Source: Cloacibacillus sp.
GTDB lineage: Bacteria > Synergistota > Synergistia > Synergistales > Synergistaceae
Assembly: GCA_036655895.1 (NCBI GenBank)
Contig: JAVVPF010000009.1
Coordinates: forward strand, 1 to 64,000
DNA: 64,000 nucleotides
Direction of reading: 5' to 3'
A program made the position numbers and the translations under genes. The notes under the pieces are model-generated. The model was not told where the DNA came from, searched no databases, and saw only the letters and a list, made by a program, of their open reading frames with translations. Positions within the stretch are counted from its first letter, which is position 1; every line of letters begins with the position of its first letter. Below, in pieces: positions 8,061-16,124 of the stretch.

Positions 8061-9602
8061 TTACAAAGGTATATTCCCGTGCTTGCGCGCGTGGCGCTCC
8101 TTTTTCCTGCCCCAAAACATGCGCAGCGTTTGAATGATTTTTATTCTTGATTCGGCCGGCTCAATAACATCTTCAAATTTTCCAAGCTCCGCCGAACGAT
8201 AGGGGTTTAAAAATTCTGTCTCATACGCCTGCTTGTATATCTCCCTCGCCGCGGCGGGGTCGGCCGCCTGTTCGATCTCATTTTTATAAAGCACATTCAC
8301 GGCGGCATCGGGCCCTACCACAGCACGCTCGCAGCTTGGCCATGCAATGACGAAATCCGCCTTCATGTCTATGCTGCACATCGCCGGCGTGGCTCCGCCA
8401 TAGGACTTCCTGATCGGCATTACGATTTTGGGGACTGTAGCCTCCGCCCACGCATAGAGAAGTTTCGCTCCATGTCTGATGATGCCGTCATGTTCCTGAT
8501 TGACCCCTGGAAGATATCCGGGGACGTCTACAATCGACAGAAGCGGAATGTTGAAGGCGTCACAGGTTCTGATAAAACGCGCCGCTTTGCAGGAGGCGTT
8601 GATGTCAAGACAACCGGCCAAATAGTTGGTTTGACTGGCGACGACGCCGACCGGCATACCGCCCATACGAATGAACCCTACCACGATATTGCGCGCATAC
8701 ATCGGAGAAATCTCAAAGAAATAATTATTATCGGCGATCTTTGTTATAACATCTTTCATATCATAGGATTTGCGCGAACTCTCTGGAATAATGTCATTGA
8801 GTTCTTCTATCCTCCGGGAGACGTCATCGTTGTTGGGATAGATCGGCGGAAGCTGCTGACAGTTATCAGGAAAAAAGCCAAGCAGGCATTTGATCTGCGC
8901 GATGCAGTCATAATCGTCTCTCGCTATCAGATGAGAAAGCCCAGATTTTGTGCTGTGCGTCATGGCTCCGCCCAGCGTCTCAAAGTCTACGACTTCGCCG
9001 GTCACTTCTTTGATGACGGCGGGGCCGGTGATAAAGGCTTTGCTGGTCTTGTCAACCATGATGATATAATCATTGAGAGCGGGAGAATAGGCCGCGCCGC
9101 CAGCGCAGCTCCCCATGAGAGCCGAAATCTGCGGAATGACTCCAGAGGCCGCAACATTGTTATAAAAGATAGTACCGTAGACTGCAGCTCCCGGCCCTTC
9201 CTGAAGTCTGCCTCCGCCGGAATCGTTGAGCCCTATGATCGGCGCCCCGACTTCCAGCGCCAGCTCCTGCATTCTGGCAAGCTTCAGTCCATGCATTTCA
9301 CCCATTGATCCTCCCAGCACGGTGGCATCCTGAGAATAGGCAAAAGCTTTTCTGCCGTTGATAAGTCCGTGCCCTGTGATTATCCCGTCTGCGGGAGCGT
9401 CTACTTTATCCATGCCAAAACGCGTAGCTCTTGGTTTTACAAACATGTTGTATTCCACAAAGGTACCCGTGTCAAACAGCAGGTCTATTCGCTCGCGCGC
9501 CGTCAATTTGCCTTTAGCATGTTGTTTGTTGATTTTATCCTGGCCGCCTTGAAGCATAATGTGCGCCTTTTTATCAAGCATGGCTTGAAGCTTTTGGTTC
9601 AT
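8061..9602 (-). CDS. Acyl-CoA carboxyltransferase/decarboxylase alpha subunit (MmdA/PccB family)
   Basis: A 513-residue cytoplasmic protein made of the two crotonase-like halves of a biotin-dependent carboxyltransferase. The N half has SGGGRLQEGPGA and ALMGSCAGGAAYSPAL (acyl-CoA/carboxyl binding); the C half has GYLPGVNQEHDGIIRHGAKLLYAW and KSYGGATPAMCS. The family moves CO2 between biotin and acyl-CoAs such as methylmalonyl-CoA/propionyl-CoA. No biotin carrier, biotin carboxylase or membrane decarboxylase subunit lies in the window, so the partners must be encoded elsewhere. It is the last gene of the catabolic island. Start: ATG at 9602 with GGGAGG eight bases upstream; an upstream in-frame extension lacks a ribosome-binding site. 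Confidence 0.88.
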   Translation of the reverse strand: MNQKLQAMLDKKAHIMLQGGQDKINKQHAKGKLTARERIDLLFDTGTFVEYNMFVKPRATRFGMDKVDAPADGIITGHGLINGRKAFAYSQDATVLGGSMGEMHGLKLARMQELALEVGAPIIGLNDSGGGRLQEGPGAAVYGTIFYNNVAASGVIPQISALMGSCAGGAAYSPALNDYIIMVDKTSKAFITGPAVIKEVTGEVVDFETLGGAMTHSTKSGLSHLIARDDYDCIAQIKCLLGFFPDNCQQLPPIYPNNDDVSRRIEELNDIIPESSRKSYDMKDVITKIADNNYFFEISPMYARNIVVGFIRMGGMPVGVVASQTNYLAGCLDINASCKAARFIRTCDAFNIPLLSIVDVPGYLPGVNQEHDGIIRHGAKLLYAWAEATVPKIVMPIRKSYGGATPAMCSIDMKADFVIAWPSCERAVVGPDAAVNVLYKNEIEQAADPAAAREIYKQAYETEFLNPYRSAELGKFEDVIEPAESRIKIIQTLRMFWGRKKERHARKHGNIPL

Positions 9603-9702
9603 AGGACTATCCTCCCAAAACTTTGTTTTTAAAGAGCGTGACCGTACCTGCAATGCAGTTTATATGGCGAAAATCCAACGCGGCGAAAAAGCCGTCATCC
9701 CG

Positions 9703-10695
9703 TCAGATTGATCCTTTCCAGGGACTAAGATCCAGCCCGCACTTCTCAAACCTTTCTCCAAGGAAGTTCAGAGCGTTCTTATACATGACCTTTTCTATGA
9801 CGCCCGGCCTTAGATCCAATTCTTCCCACTGTTTCAATATCTCGCTGAGCTTGAACACTCCCCACTCAGAACCGAAGATAAATTTATCCTGCAGACGTCT
9901 GTTCATATCGTACGTCATGCACTGTGGGAAATATTTGGGCCACATGCCGGAAGTTTCGCGCATCACGTTCGCCTTGTGCATTGCGACATGGTTGATAACT
10001 TCCGGCCAAGGTTCTCCAACATGCAGAGCTATGATCTTCAGGTGCGGGAAGTCTGCGGCGACTTCATCAACGTCAAGAGGCTGGCAATAGGACATACTGT
10101 AAAGCCCGTCGCCTCCGGGAGCTCCACTGCCCATTCCAGTATAGCCGATATGGAACTGGACCGGCGCTCCAAGCTGCTGACACAGATCCCACAAAGGATA
10201 GAACCGTCTGTCATTGACGCGGAATTTCTGCGTGCACTGCTGGAATTTCAAACCAATCAGCTTCAGCTCTGTGATAGCTCTTTCCGCCTCATGAAGGGCC
10301 TTCTGTCCCTGCCACGGATCAACCGAGCCCCAAGCGCCGAAAAACGCGTCTGGAAACTCCTGCCACAAACCGTAGACAAAATCATTGCTGGTTGGCGGCT
10401 CACCCATGCCGCTTGACGCGTCCCAGCCGACCGGTTGCATTTTAACGCCATGAGCAAGGGCGTCATTTGCCATTACTTCTTTTGCAGTCTCATCAAACTC
10501 CGCGTACAAATCTTCAAGTGTGCCCTTTCCAGACTTACCTGTCCAATTTGGCTGGGTGTATTTTCTTGAGGCCAACATGGCCTTCATTGCGGGCGGATAT
10601 CCACCCTTAACAAAGGGATGTGCGTGGACGTCTATAATATGATAACCTCTTTCTTCAAGAGTTTTAGGGGTTCTGTCTTCCTGCGGTTTGGCCAT
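9703..10695 (-). CDS. COG2159-type amidohydrolase (TIM-barrel metal enzyme)
   Basis: A 330-residue amidohydrolase-2 protein, related to ACMSD, resorcylate decarboxylases and ring-opening hydrolases. The metal-binding HxH is DVHAHP (His24, His26); further His ligands are likely in QFHIGYTG and ALHVGEPWP. At the usual FGSD position near strand 8 it has FGSE (Glu277), so the catalytic Asp appears replaced by Glu. Start: ATG with AAGGAG seven bases upstream. It lies between the BadI/MenB-like gene and the carboxyltransferase gene, suggesting a hydrolytic or decarboxylating step on a cyclic or branched intermediate. The substrate is not predictable. Confidence 0.82.
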   Translation of the reverse strand: MAKPQEDRTPKTLEERGYHIIDVHAHPFVKGGYPPAMKAMLASRKYTQPNWTGKSGKGTLEDLYAEFDETAKEVMANDALAHGVKMQPVGWDASSGMGEPPTSNDFVYGLWQEFPDAFFGAWGSVDPWQGQKALHEAERAITELKLIGLKFQQCTQKFRVNDRRFYPLWDLCQQLGAPVQFHIGYTGMGSGAPGGDGLYSMSYCQPLDVDEVAADFPHLKIIALHVGEPWPEVINHVAMHKANVMRETSGMWPKYFPQCMTYDMNRRLQDKFIFGSEWGVFKLSEILKQWEELDLRPGVIEKVMYKNALNFLGERFEKCGLDLSPWKGSI

Positions 10696-10747
10696 AGCTC
10701 ATTTCTCCTTCCAAAATTAATGCCGGGGCATTAAAAATTCAAACAAA

Positions 10748-11533
10748 TCAACGGTATTGGGCGACATCAGGATCTCTTTTTTCGCCAAACGCTCTGCCGC
10801 ATTCCTTCGCTTCATCAGTATTAAAATACATATTTAGCGCAACGCCAGCCATGGACTGGATGCCCCAGACAGACGCAGAGTCCGCGTTGAATGACATTTT
10901 CAGCGCAGCAAGAGATGTCGGGCTGGATTTGACAATGGCGTCGACCCATTTGTCAGTCTCCTCCATCAGCTTTTCCGGCGCGACTACGGCATTGATAAGC
11001 CCCATCTGCAAACATTCCTCCGCGGTATATTTCTTACACAAGTACCAGAATTCTCTTGCCTTCTTCTCACCGACGATACGCGAGAGATATGCGCTGCCGT
11101 ATCCGGCGTCAAAACTTCCGACCTTGGGGCCGACCTGGCCGAACTTTGCGGAGGCGGCGGCTATAGTAAGATCGCACACCACCTGTATGACGTGACCGCC
11201 GCCGATAGCATACCCGTTGACGGCGGCTATGACCGGTTTTGGAATGGTACGGATGGTATGCAGAAGCTGAGCGAACAGACTTGGCATCGGCAGCTTTTCA
11301 ACAGGATGGGCGTCAGCGGAGACGTCGCATGGAACGCCTCCAATTGTAAACGCGCGACTTCCAGCCGCAGTAAGGATGACAGCACCTACTTCCCTATCCG
11401 TCCACGCGCTCTGAAGCGCTGTTATTATTTCACTCAAGGTGTGATTAGTGAACATATTCATCTGATCAGGTCTGTTGATGGTTATTTTTGCCCGGTCATT
11501 ATATTTTTCATACAGGATATCCTGAAAATCCAT
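10748..11533 (-). CDS. Crotonase-family enzyme of the MenB/BadI type
   Basis: A 261-residue enoyl-CoA hydratase/isomerase-fold protein. The oxyanion-hole glycines lie in AVNGYAIGGGHVIQ, and the diagnostic segment GQVGPKVGSFDAGYG plus GEKKAREFWYLCKKY is shared by 1,4-dihydroxy-2-naphthoyl-CoA synthase (MenB) and by BadI, the 2-ketocyclohexanecarboxyl-CoA hydrolase that opens an alicyclic ring. No other menaquinone genes are near, whereas a CoA ligase, thiolase, reductase and MarR regulator are, so a BadI-like C-C-cleaving role is the more likely reading. Start chosen at the ATG at 11533, eight bases after AAGGAGG; the upstream in-frame ATG contains that ribosome-binding site. Confidence 0.85.
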   Translation of the reverse strand: MDFQDILYEKYNDRAKITINRPDQMNMFTNHTLSEIITALQSAWTDREVGAVILTAAGSRAFTIGGVPCDVSADAHPVEKLPMPSLFAQLLHTIRTIPKPVIAAVNGYAIGGGHVIQVVCDLTIAAASAKFGQVGPKVGSFDAGYGSAYLSRIVGEKKAREFWYLCKKYTAEECLQMGLINAVVAPEKLMEETDKWVDAIVKSSPTSLAALKMSFNADSASVWGIQSMAGVALNMYFNTDEAKECGRAFGEKRDPDVAQYR

Positions 11534-11579
11534 ATCCGCAACCTCCTTCTTCACATACGTATGGATGGCCGGCTAGCGT

Positions 11580-12764
11580 TTAGACTTTGATGATGAAGGC
11601 TTCGCTTTCGCCGACGCCGCCGCAGATGGTGCAGATGCCATAGCCTCCGCCGCGACGCTGTAGCTCATAGGCCATGGTCATCACGAGACGTCCGCCTGTA
11701 GCGCCGGTAGGATGTCCGATGGCGATCGCGCCGCCGTTGATATTGGTCTTGGCGCGAATAGCTTCGACCTTAGCCGGGTCTTCTTCTCCAAGAAGTATCG
11801 TGGAGGCGAGAGGCATTACGGCGAAGGCCTCGTTGATCTCGATGACGTCCATCTGTTCGATGGTCATATTCGCCTTGGCAAGCGCCTTCTGCGCGGCAAA
11901 GGCCGGTATCGTCGCAATGTATTTCGGATGTCCCGAGGCCTGGGCGTGCGCTACGATTGTCGCAAGCGGCTTAAGTCCGCGTCTGACCGCTTCGCTCTCA
12001 CTCATCAGCACGAGCGCGCTTGCTCCCGTGTTGAGTCCTGGGGCGTTGCCTGCCGTGACGGTCGGGCTTTGATTGACTGTCTTGAGCTTCGCAAGCCCCT
12101 CAAGCGTAGTGTCTGCACGCGGCGACTGATCTTCGGAGATGATGACATCTCCTTTTTTTGTAGAAATCGTGTAAGGTTTTATCTCATCGCTAAATTTTCC
12201 GGTTTTGAAGGCCTCCTGATAAAGCATCTGGCTGCGATAGGCCCATTCGTCCTGCATCTCACGGCTGATGCCGTACTGAAGGGCGACCTCTCCGGCCTGT
12301 TTAGCACGAGGTTCGCCGGTGTAGGGGCACGAAACGACCATTATATCTTTGAGGGTGATGTCGCCAAGGCGTTTGCCCCATCTAAGGTCTTCTACAAAAT
12401 AAGGGACATTGCTCATGTTTTCCGAGCCGCCGCCTATCGCGACCTTTGCATCTCCAACTTCTATAGCGCGCTTCGCCATTGCTATAGCTACCATGGACGA
12501 GCAGCAGGCGCGATCTACAGTCGTAGAATTAGCTTCAGGCGGCATACCTGCGGCAAGCGATATTTGACGCGCTATAGAACGGTTTGCCGTCGGCATGTTT
12601 ATGCCGATATAGGTCTCCTCCACATCTGACGGGTCGAGCGCGGCTCTTTCCATCGCCTCTTTGACTACGAATGATCCAAGTGAAACGGTGTTTTCGCCCT
12701 TCATAAGGCCGCCGAATTTATCGAACGGCGTGCGTACCGCTGATATGATTACTACTTTTTCCAT
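11580..12764 (-). CDS. Thiolase (acetyl-CoA C-acyltransferase family)
   Basis: A 394-residue thiolase of standard length. The acyl-accepting Cys is in DRACCSSMVAIAMAKR, the catalytic His in NGGAIAIGHPTGATGGR, and the second Cys in CTICGGVGES, near INEAFAVMP. It would cleave a 3-ketoacyl-CoA with CoA to give acetyl-CoA, or run in reverse. It sits 28 bases after the family III CoA-transferase and just before the BadI/MenB-like gene, fitting a late beta-oxidation-like step. The C-terminal CGGVG deviates slightly from the common CxGGG. Confidence 0.93.
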   Translation of the reverse strand: MEKVVIISAVRTPFDKFGGLMKGENTVSLGSFVVKEAMERAALDPSDVEETYIGINMPTANRSIARQISLAAGMPPEANSTTVDRACCSSMVAIAMAKRAIEVGDAKVAIGGGSENMSNVPYFVEDLRWGKRLGDITLKDIMVVSCPYTGEPRAKQAGEVALQYGISREMQDEWAYRSQMLYQEAFKTGKFSDEIKPYTISTKKGDVIISEDQSPRADTTLEGLAKLKTVNQSPTVTAGNAPGLNTGASALVLMSESEAVRRGLKPLATIVAHAQASGHPKYIATIPAFAAQKALAKANMTIEQMDVIEINEAFAVMPLASTILLGEEDPAKVEAIRAKTNINGGAIAIGHPTGATGGRLVMTMAYELQRRGGGYGICTICGGVGESEAFIIKV

Positions 12765-12792
12765 CTTATTTCACCTTTCTTTTATAAATAAT

Positions 12793-14001
12793 CTAAATGA
12801 CGCCTCTGGCGTGCAGGTCGGCTATCTTTTCTTTGGAATAACCGATGCTTCCCAACACGTCGTCCGTATCCGCTCCAAGGTTTGGGAGCGAGCTGTATGC
12901 CGCTTCGTGCTCTTCCATTTTTATCGGGCATCCCACTACTGTTAGTTCTCCGACGATTGGGTCGGGAATTTTCACCAGCATCTGGCGTTTCTTTGTGTGT
13001 TCGTCATTAGCAACGTCTTTGGAATTTTGCACAGGCCCACATGGAAGTCCCTGCTCCATAAATATTTCACAGGCTTCTACTTTGGATTTATCAGAAAGCC
13101 ATTCGTTGATGACGGGACGTATCAGCGTCTCCATATATGCGCCTCGCCCTGGGCCAGACTGGATATCGGGGTTCTCCAGCAGCTCCGTGTGCCCTATCGC
13201 CGTAAGAAATTTCTTCCACATAGATTCCGTCGGAACAATTATCGCCACATAGCCGTCCTTGCATTTAAAGGGCCCCCATGGAGCGATGAGCTTGTCAGGG
13301 CCGCGCGTCACCACGTTTCCGGTAAAGGCGTGGACGTTGTGCGAACGCTCGGCGAGCGCCACCATGCAGTCGTACATAGATACATCAAAGTATTCGCCGC
13401 GTCCCGTACGAAGTTTGTTGATGTAGCCAAGCATCGCCGCGTAGGCCGCGTATACGCCGGTGCCGGAGTCTCCAAGCGCAAAGCCGAGCCATGTCGGAGG
13501 TCCCTCCGCGTCGCCGCCGCAGGTGTGCATCAGCCCCGCCATAGCCTGCGCGATGATGTCATAGGCAAGACGTTTTGCGTATGGCCCCTCATATTTTTTC
13601 GAACGTCCAAAGCCGCTTATTGCGACATAGATGACGCCTGGGTTTATTTCTTTGATCTTTTCATAGGTGAAGCCAAGTTTGTCCATAAGGCCGGGCTTTA
13701 CATTTTCGATGATTATCTCTGTATCTTTTATAAGGTCCCATAACACGGCCTGTCCTTCCGGAGACTGCATGTCGACGGTGACACTCTTTTTACCGCGGTT
13801 GAAGCGCGCGAAATATCCGCTCTGTTTATCACCTTTTTCGTTTTTGAGCATGGGCGCCATCTCGCGCGCCGTATCTCCGCTTCCCGGACGTTCAATTTTT
13901 ATTACATCGGCGCCCTGATCGGCAAGCATCATGGTGCAGGTCGGCCCTGCCACCTGCTGCTCTATCCCAAGAACTTTTACTCCGTCTAAGATCCCTTTCA
14001 T
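12793..14001 (-). CDS. Family III CoA-transferase (CaiB/BaiF family)
   Basis: A 402-residue protein starting MKGILDGVKVLGIEQQVAGP, typical of formyl-CoA transferase-like enzymes. The catalytic Asp lies in LAYDIIAQAMAGLM, which matches the YDxxxQAxSG pattern. These enzymes swap CoA between a CoA thioester and a free acid through an aspartyl anhydride. A second, unrelated (family I) CoA-transferase is encoded four genes upstream in transcription order, so the pathway may activate two different acids. RBS AGGAGG precedes the ATG. Confidence 0.92.
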   Translation of the reverse strand: MKGILDGVKVLGIEQQVAGPTCTMMLADQGADVIKIERPGSGDTAREMAPMLKNEKGDKQSGYFARFNRGKKSVTVDMQSPEGQAVLWDLIKDTEIIIENVKPGLMDKLGFTYEKIKEINPGVIYVAISGFGRSKKYEGPYAKRLAYDIIAQAMAGLMHTCGGDAEGPPTWLGFALGDSGTGVYAAYAAMLGYINKLRTGRGEYFDVSMYDCMVALAERSHNVHAFTGNVVTRGPDKLIAPWGPFKCKDGYVAIIVPTESMWKKFLTAIGHTELLENPDIQSGPGRGAYMETLIRPVINEWLSDKSKVEACEIFMEQGLPCGPVQNSKDVANDEHTKKRQMLVKIPDPIVGELTVVGCPIKMEEHEAAYSSLPNLGADTDDVLGSIGYSKEKIADLHARGVI

Positions 14002-14023
14002 TTTTTGACCTCCTATGTAATTT

Positions 14024-14476
14024 TTATATATTCGATGATTTATTTGTCATGTCGGCAAGCGCGGCTTCAGCGAGCTGCTCCGCTTTCACAAGCGCCACCT
14101 GCTCAAAGGCAAAATCAGTCACCGCATCTAGCGGCGTACCGGGGCCGAAAACACCGTGCACGCCCTTTTCAAGCAGCGCTGGAATGTCCTGCTGAGGGAT
14201 GATGCCTCCCAAGATAAAAACGGTATCCTGCATTCCCTCTTTTTCTTTTACGCAGTCGATAACTCTGGGCATCAGGGTGTTATGCGCTCCGGAAAGCAGG
14301 CTCACGCCAACCACATCGACCTTTTCACGAACCGCCGTCTCCGCTATCTCCTCCGGCGTCGCCTGAAGCCCCGTGTAGACAACTTCGGCTCCCGCCTCCT
14401 CAAAGGCGCGCGCTACGACCTTAGCGCCCCTGTCGTGCCCGTCCAGTCCAGGTTTTGAAATCAAGACTTTTACCAT
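14024..14476 (-). CDS. B12-binding small subunit of an acyl-CoA mutase
   Basis: A 150-residue cobalamin-binding Rossmann domain. KPGLDGHDRGAKV carries the DxHxxG base-off/His-on motif, GVSLLSGAHNTL and FILGGIIPQQD match the remaining nucleotide-loop motifs. It completes the active site with the large subunit encoded 15 bases upstream in the same operon. The split into separate catalytic and B12 subunits is like isobutyryl-CoA-type and archaeal methylmalonyl-CoA mutases. No MeaB-type G-protein chaperone gene is in the window. Confidence 0.93.
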   Translation of the reverse strand: MVKVLISKPGLDGHDRGAKVVARAFEEAGAEVVYTGLQATPEEIAETAVREKVDVVGVSLLSGAHNTLMPRVIDCVKEKEGMQDTVFILGGIIPQQDIPALLEKGVHGVFGPGTPLDAVTDFAFEQVALVKAEQLAEAALADMTNKSSNI

Positions 14477-14491
14477 AATGGCCGCCTCCTT

Positions 14492-16087
14492 TTAATAGAT
14501 CTTCATCGGCGAATATTTACCGTAGACGCTTTTAAGTACGCCGCAAATCTCTCCGAGCGTGGCGTAGGCCTCCGCGGCCTCGATCATGTATTCGCCAAGG
14601 TTTTCATTCTTTTCAGCGGCAGTTTTTATTGCATTAAGCGCTCTTTGGACACGATCGTTGTCACGTTTTTTCTTTAGTTTTGCCAGCTTCGCCTTCTGCT
14701 TCACGGCAACCTCTTCAGAGACAGAGAACGCCGCGCATTCGATTGGCTGTTCGTCTTTGAACCGGTTTACGCCGACCACAGTGCGCGCGCCGTCGTCTAC
14801 GCTCTTCTGATATTTATATGCGTTGGCCGCAAGCAGCTTTTGCTGGAAGCCCTCTTCTATACATTTCACAGCCCCGCCCTTTGCCTCTATCTCAGCAAGC
14901 AGGCTCCATATATCTTTTTCTATCCGGTTGGTAAGAGCTTCTATCGCGTATGAGCCTCCCAAAGGGTCGACCGTCTCTGTGATGCCCGATTCGTAGCCAA
15001 CTATCTGCTGTGTACGCAGCGAAATCGTTACAGCCTCCTGCGTCGGAAGGGACAGCGCCTCGTCGTAAGAAGATGTAGCCAACGTTTGGATGCCACCGGC
15101 GATTGCCGCCATCGTTTCTATCGTCACGCGAATGATGTTGTTCATAGGCTGTTCTGCGGTCATCGCGGAACCGTTCGTATAGGCGAATATTTTCAGACGC
15201 TGAGGCTCTTCGTCCGTCACTCCGTAACGTTCTTTCATTATTTTTGCAAATACTCTGCGAGCGGCGCGAAATTTAGCGACCTCCTCAAGAAAATCCATCT
15301 GCGCGCCAAGGAAGAAATAACTGTTGCTGGTGGCAGAAACGATGTCCACCCCGCGTGCCACGGCGGCGTCAAAATAGGCCGTCATGTCTGCCACAGTAAA
15401 CGCTATCTCCTGCGCCGCGGTGGCGCCAGCTTCGCGGATGTGGTAGCCGGAGACGGCTATCGGCGTCCATTTGGGCAGATGTTTCCCACAGTACTCCAGC
15501 ACGTCTACAGAGAGCTTTACTCCGGCAGCGGGCGGAAAAATATACGCCCCGCGGCACATATATTCCTTCAGTATGTCGTTCTGGAGGAAGAAACCTATCG
15601 TGTTTGGGTCTATTTTGTTTTTCTTGGCAAAGGCAACGTAAAACGCAAGCATTATTATTGAGTTTGCGTTGGCCGTTGTGCGTATCTGACGAACTTTCTC
15701 AAATGGAATACCCTTAAAAAGCGCTTCAACGTCTGCAAGCGAGTCTATCGCCACGCCTACCTTGCCGACTTCGCCATCGGACATTGCGTCATCCGAGTCG
15801 TAGCCCATCTGCGTCGGAAGGTCCAACGCCACGGAAAAACCTGTCTGTCCCTGTTCTATCAGATAACGGAAGCGCTCGTTCGCCTCTTCAGCGGAGGCAA
15901 AACCTGAATACAGCCCCATCGTCCAAAGGGAGTCACGGTACATATTTTCGCGTATGCCGCGCGTGAACGGATAATGTCCAGGCTCGCCCAGCTTATCCTT
16001 CATGTGCTCTCCGTTCAGATCCTCCGCCGTATAGACATTTTTGAGCTCGTAACCCGATAAAGTTGTGTGTTTCCTCTCTTCTGCCAT
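14492..16087 (-). CDS. Methylmalonyl-CoA-mutase-like large subunit, atypical
   Basis: A 531-residue TIM-barrel catalytic subunit of a coenzyme-B12-dependent carbon-skeleton mutase. Kept from methylmalonyl-CoA mutase are the Tyr of the substrate loop (Tyr60), QNDILKEYM with the carboxylate-binding Arg (Arg179) and SGYHIREAGA with the catalytic His (His216). Changed are two normally conserved Arg of the MYxxRPWTxRQYAGF loop: here residues 49-60 read MYRDSLWTMGLY, giving Ser53 and Gly58. The usual SLHTNS is TLATSS. The kept Arg points to a dicarboxylyl-CoA substrate, while the lost Arg and His suggest one other than methylmalonyl/succinyl-CoA. Length matches other split-type large subunits. Confidence 0.9.
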   Translation of the reverse strand: MAEERKHTTLSGYELKNVYTAEDLNGEHMKDKLGEPGHYPFTRGIRENMYRDSLWTMGLYSGFASAEEANERFRYLIEQGQTGFSVALDLPTQMGYDSDDAMSDGEVGKVGVAIDSLADVEALFKGIPFEKVRQIRTTANANSIIMLAFYVAFAKKNKIDPNTIGFFLQNDILKEYMCRGAYIFPPAAGVKLSVDVLEYCGKHLPKWTPIAVSGYHIREAGATAAQEIAFTVADMTAYFDAAVARGVDIVSATSNSYFFLGAQMDFLEEVAKFRAARRVFAKIMKERYGVTDEEPQRLKIFAYTNGSAMTAEQPMNNIIRVTIETMAAIAGGIQTLATSSYDEALSLPTQEAVTISLRTQQIVGYESGITETVDPLGGSYAIEALTNRIEKDIWSLLAEIEAKGGAVKCIEEGFQQKLLAANAYKYQKSVDDGARTVVGVNRFKDEQPIECAAFSVSEEVAVKQKAKLAKLKKKRDNDRVQRALNAIKTAAEKNENLGEYMIEAAEAYATLGEICGVLKSVYGKYSPMKIY

Positions 16088-16124
16088 CTATAACGCCCCT
16101 TTCATATTTTTTATTTCAAACGTC

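Noticed and set aside
10748-11533. MenB of a menaquinone pathway
   Set aside because: The sequence signature fits MenB, but no other men genes are present and the context is catabolic, so a BadI-like role was preferred.
11712-12629. 305-codon plus-strand open frame
   Set aside because: Antisense to the thiolase gene with its clear active-site motifs.
8061-16087. Ordinary succinate-to-propionate (methylmalonyl-CoA) pathway with a sodium-pumping decarboxylase
   Set aside because: No epimerase, biotin carrier or membrane decarboxylase subunits are present, and the mutase loop is altered; this reading is possible but not preferred.
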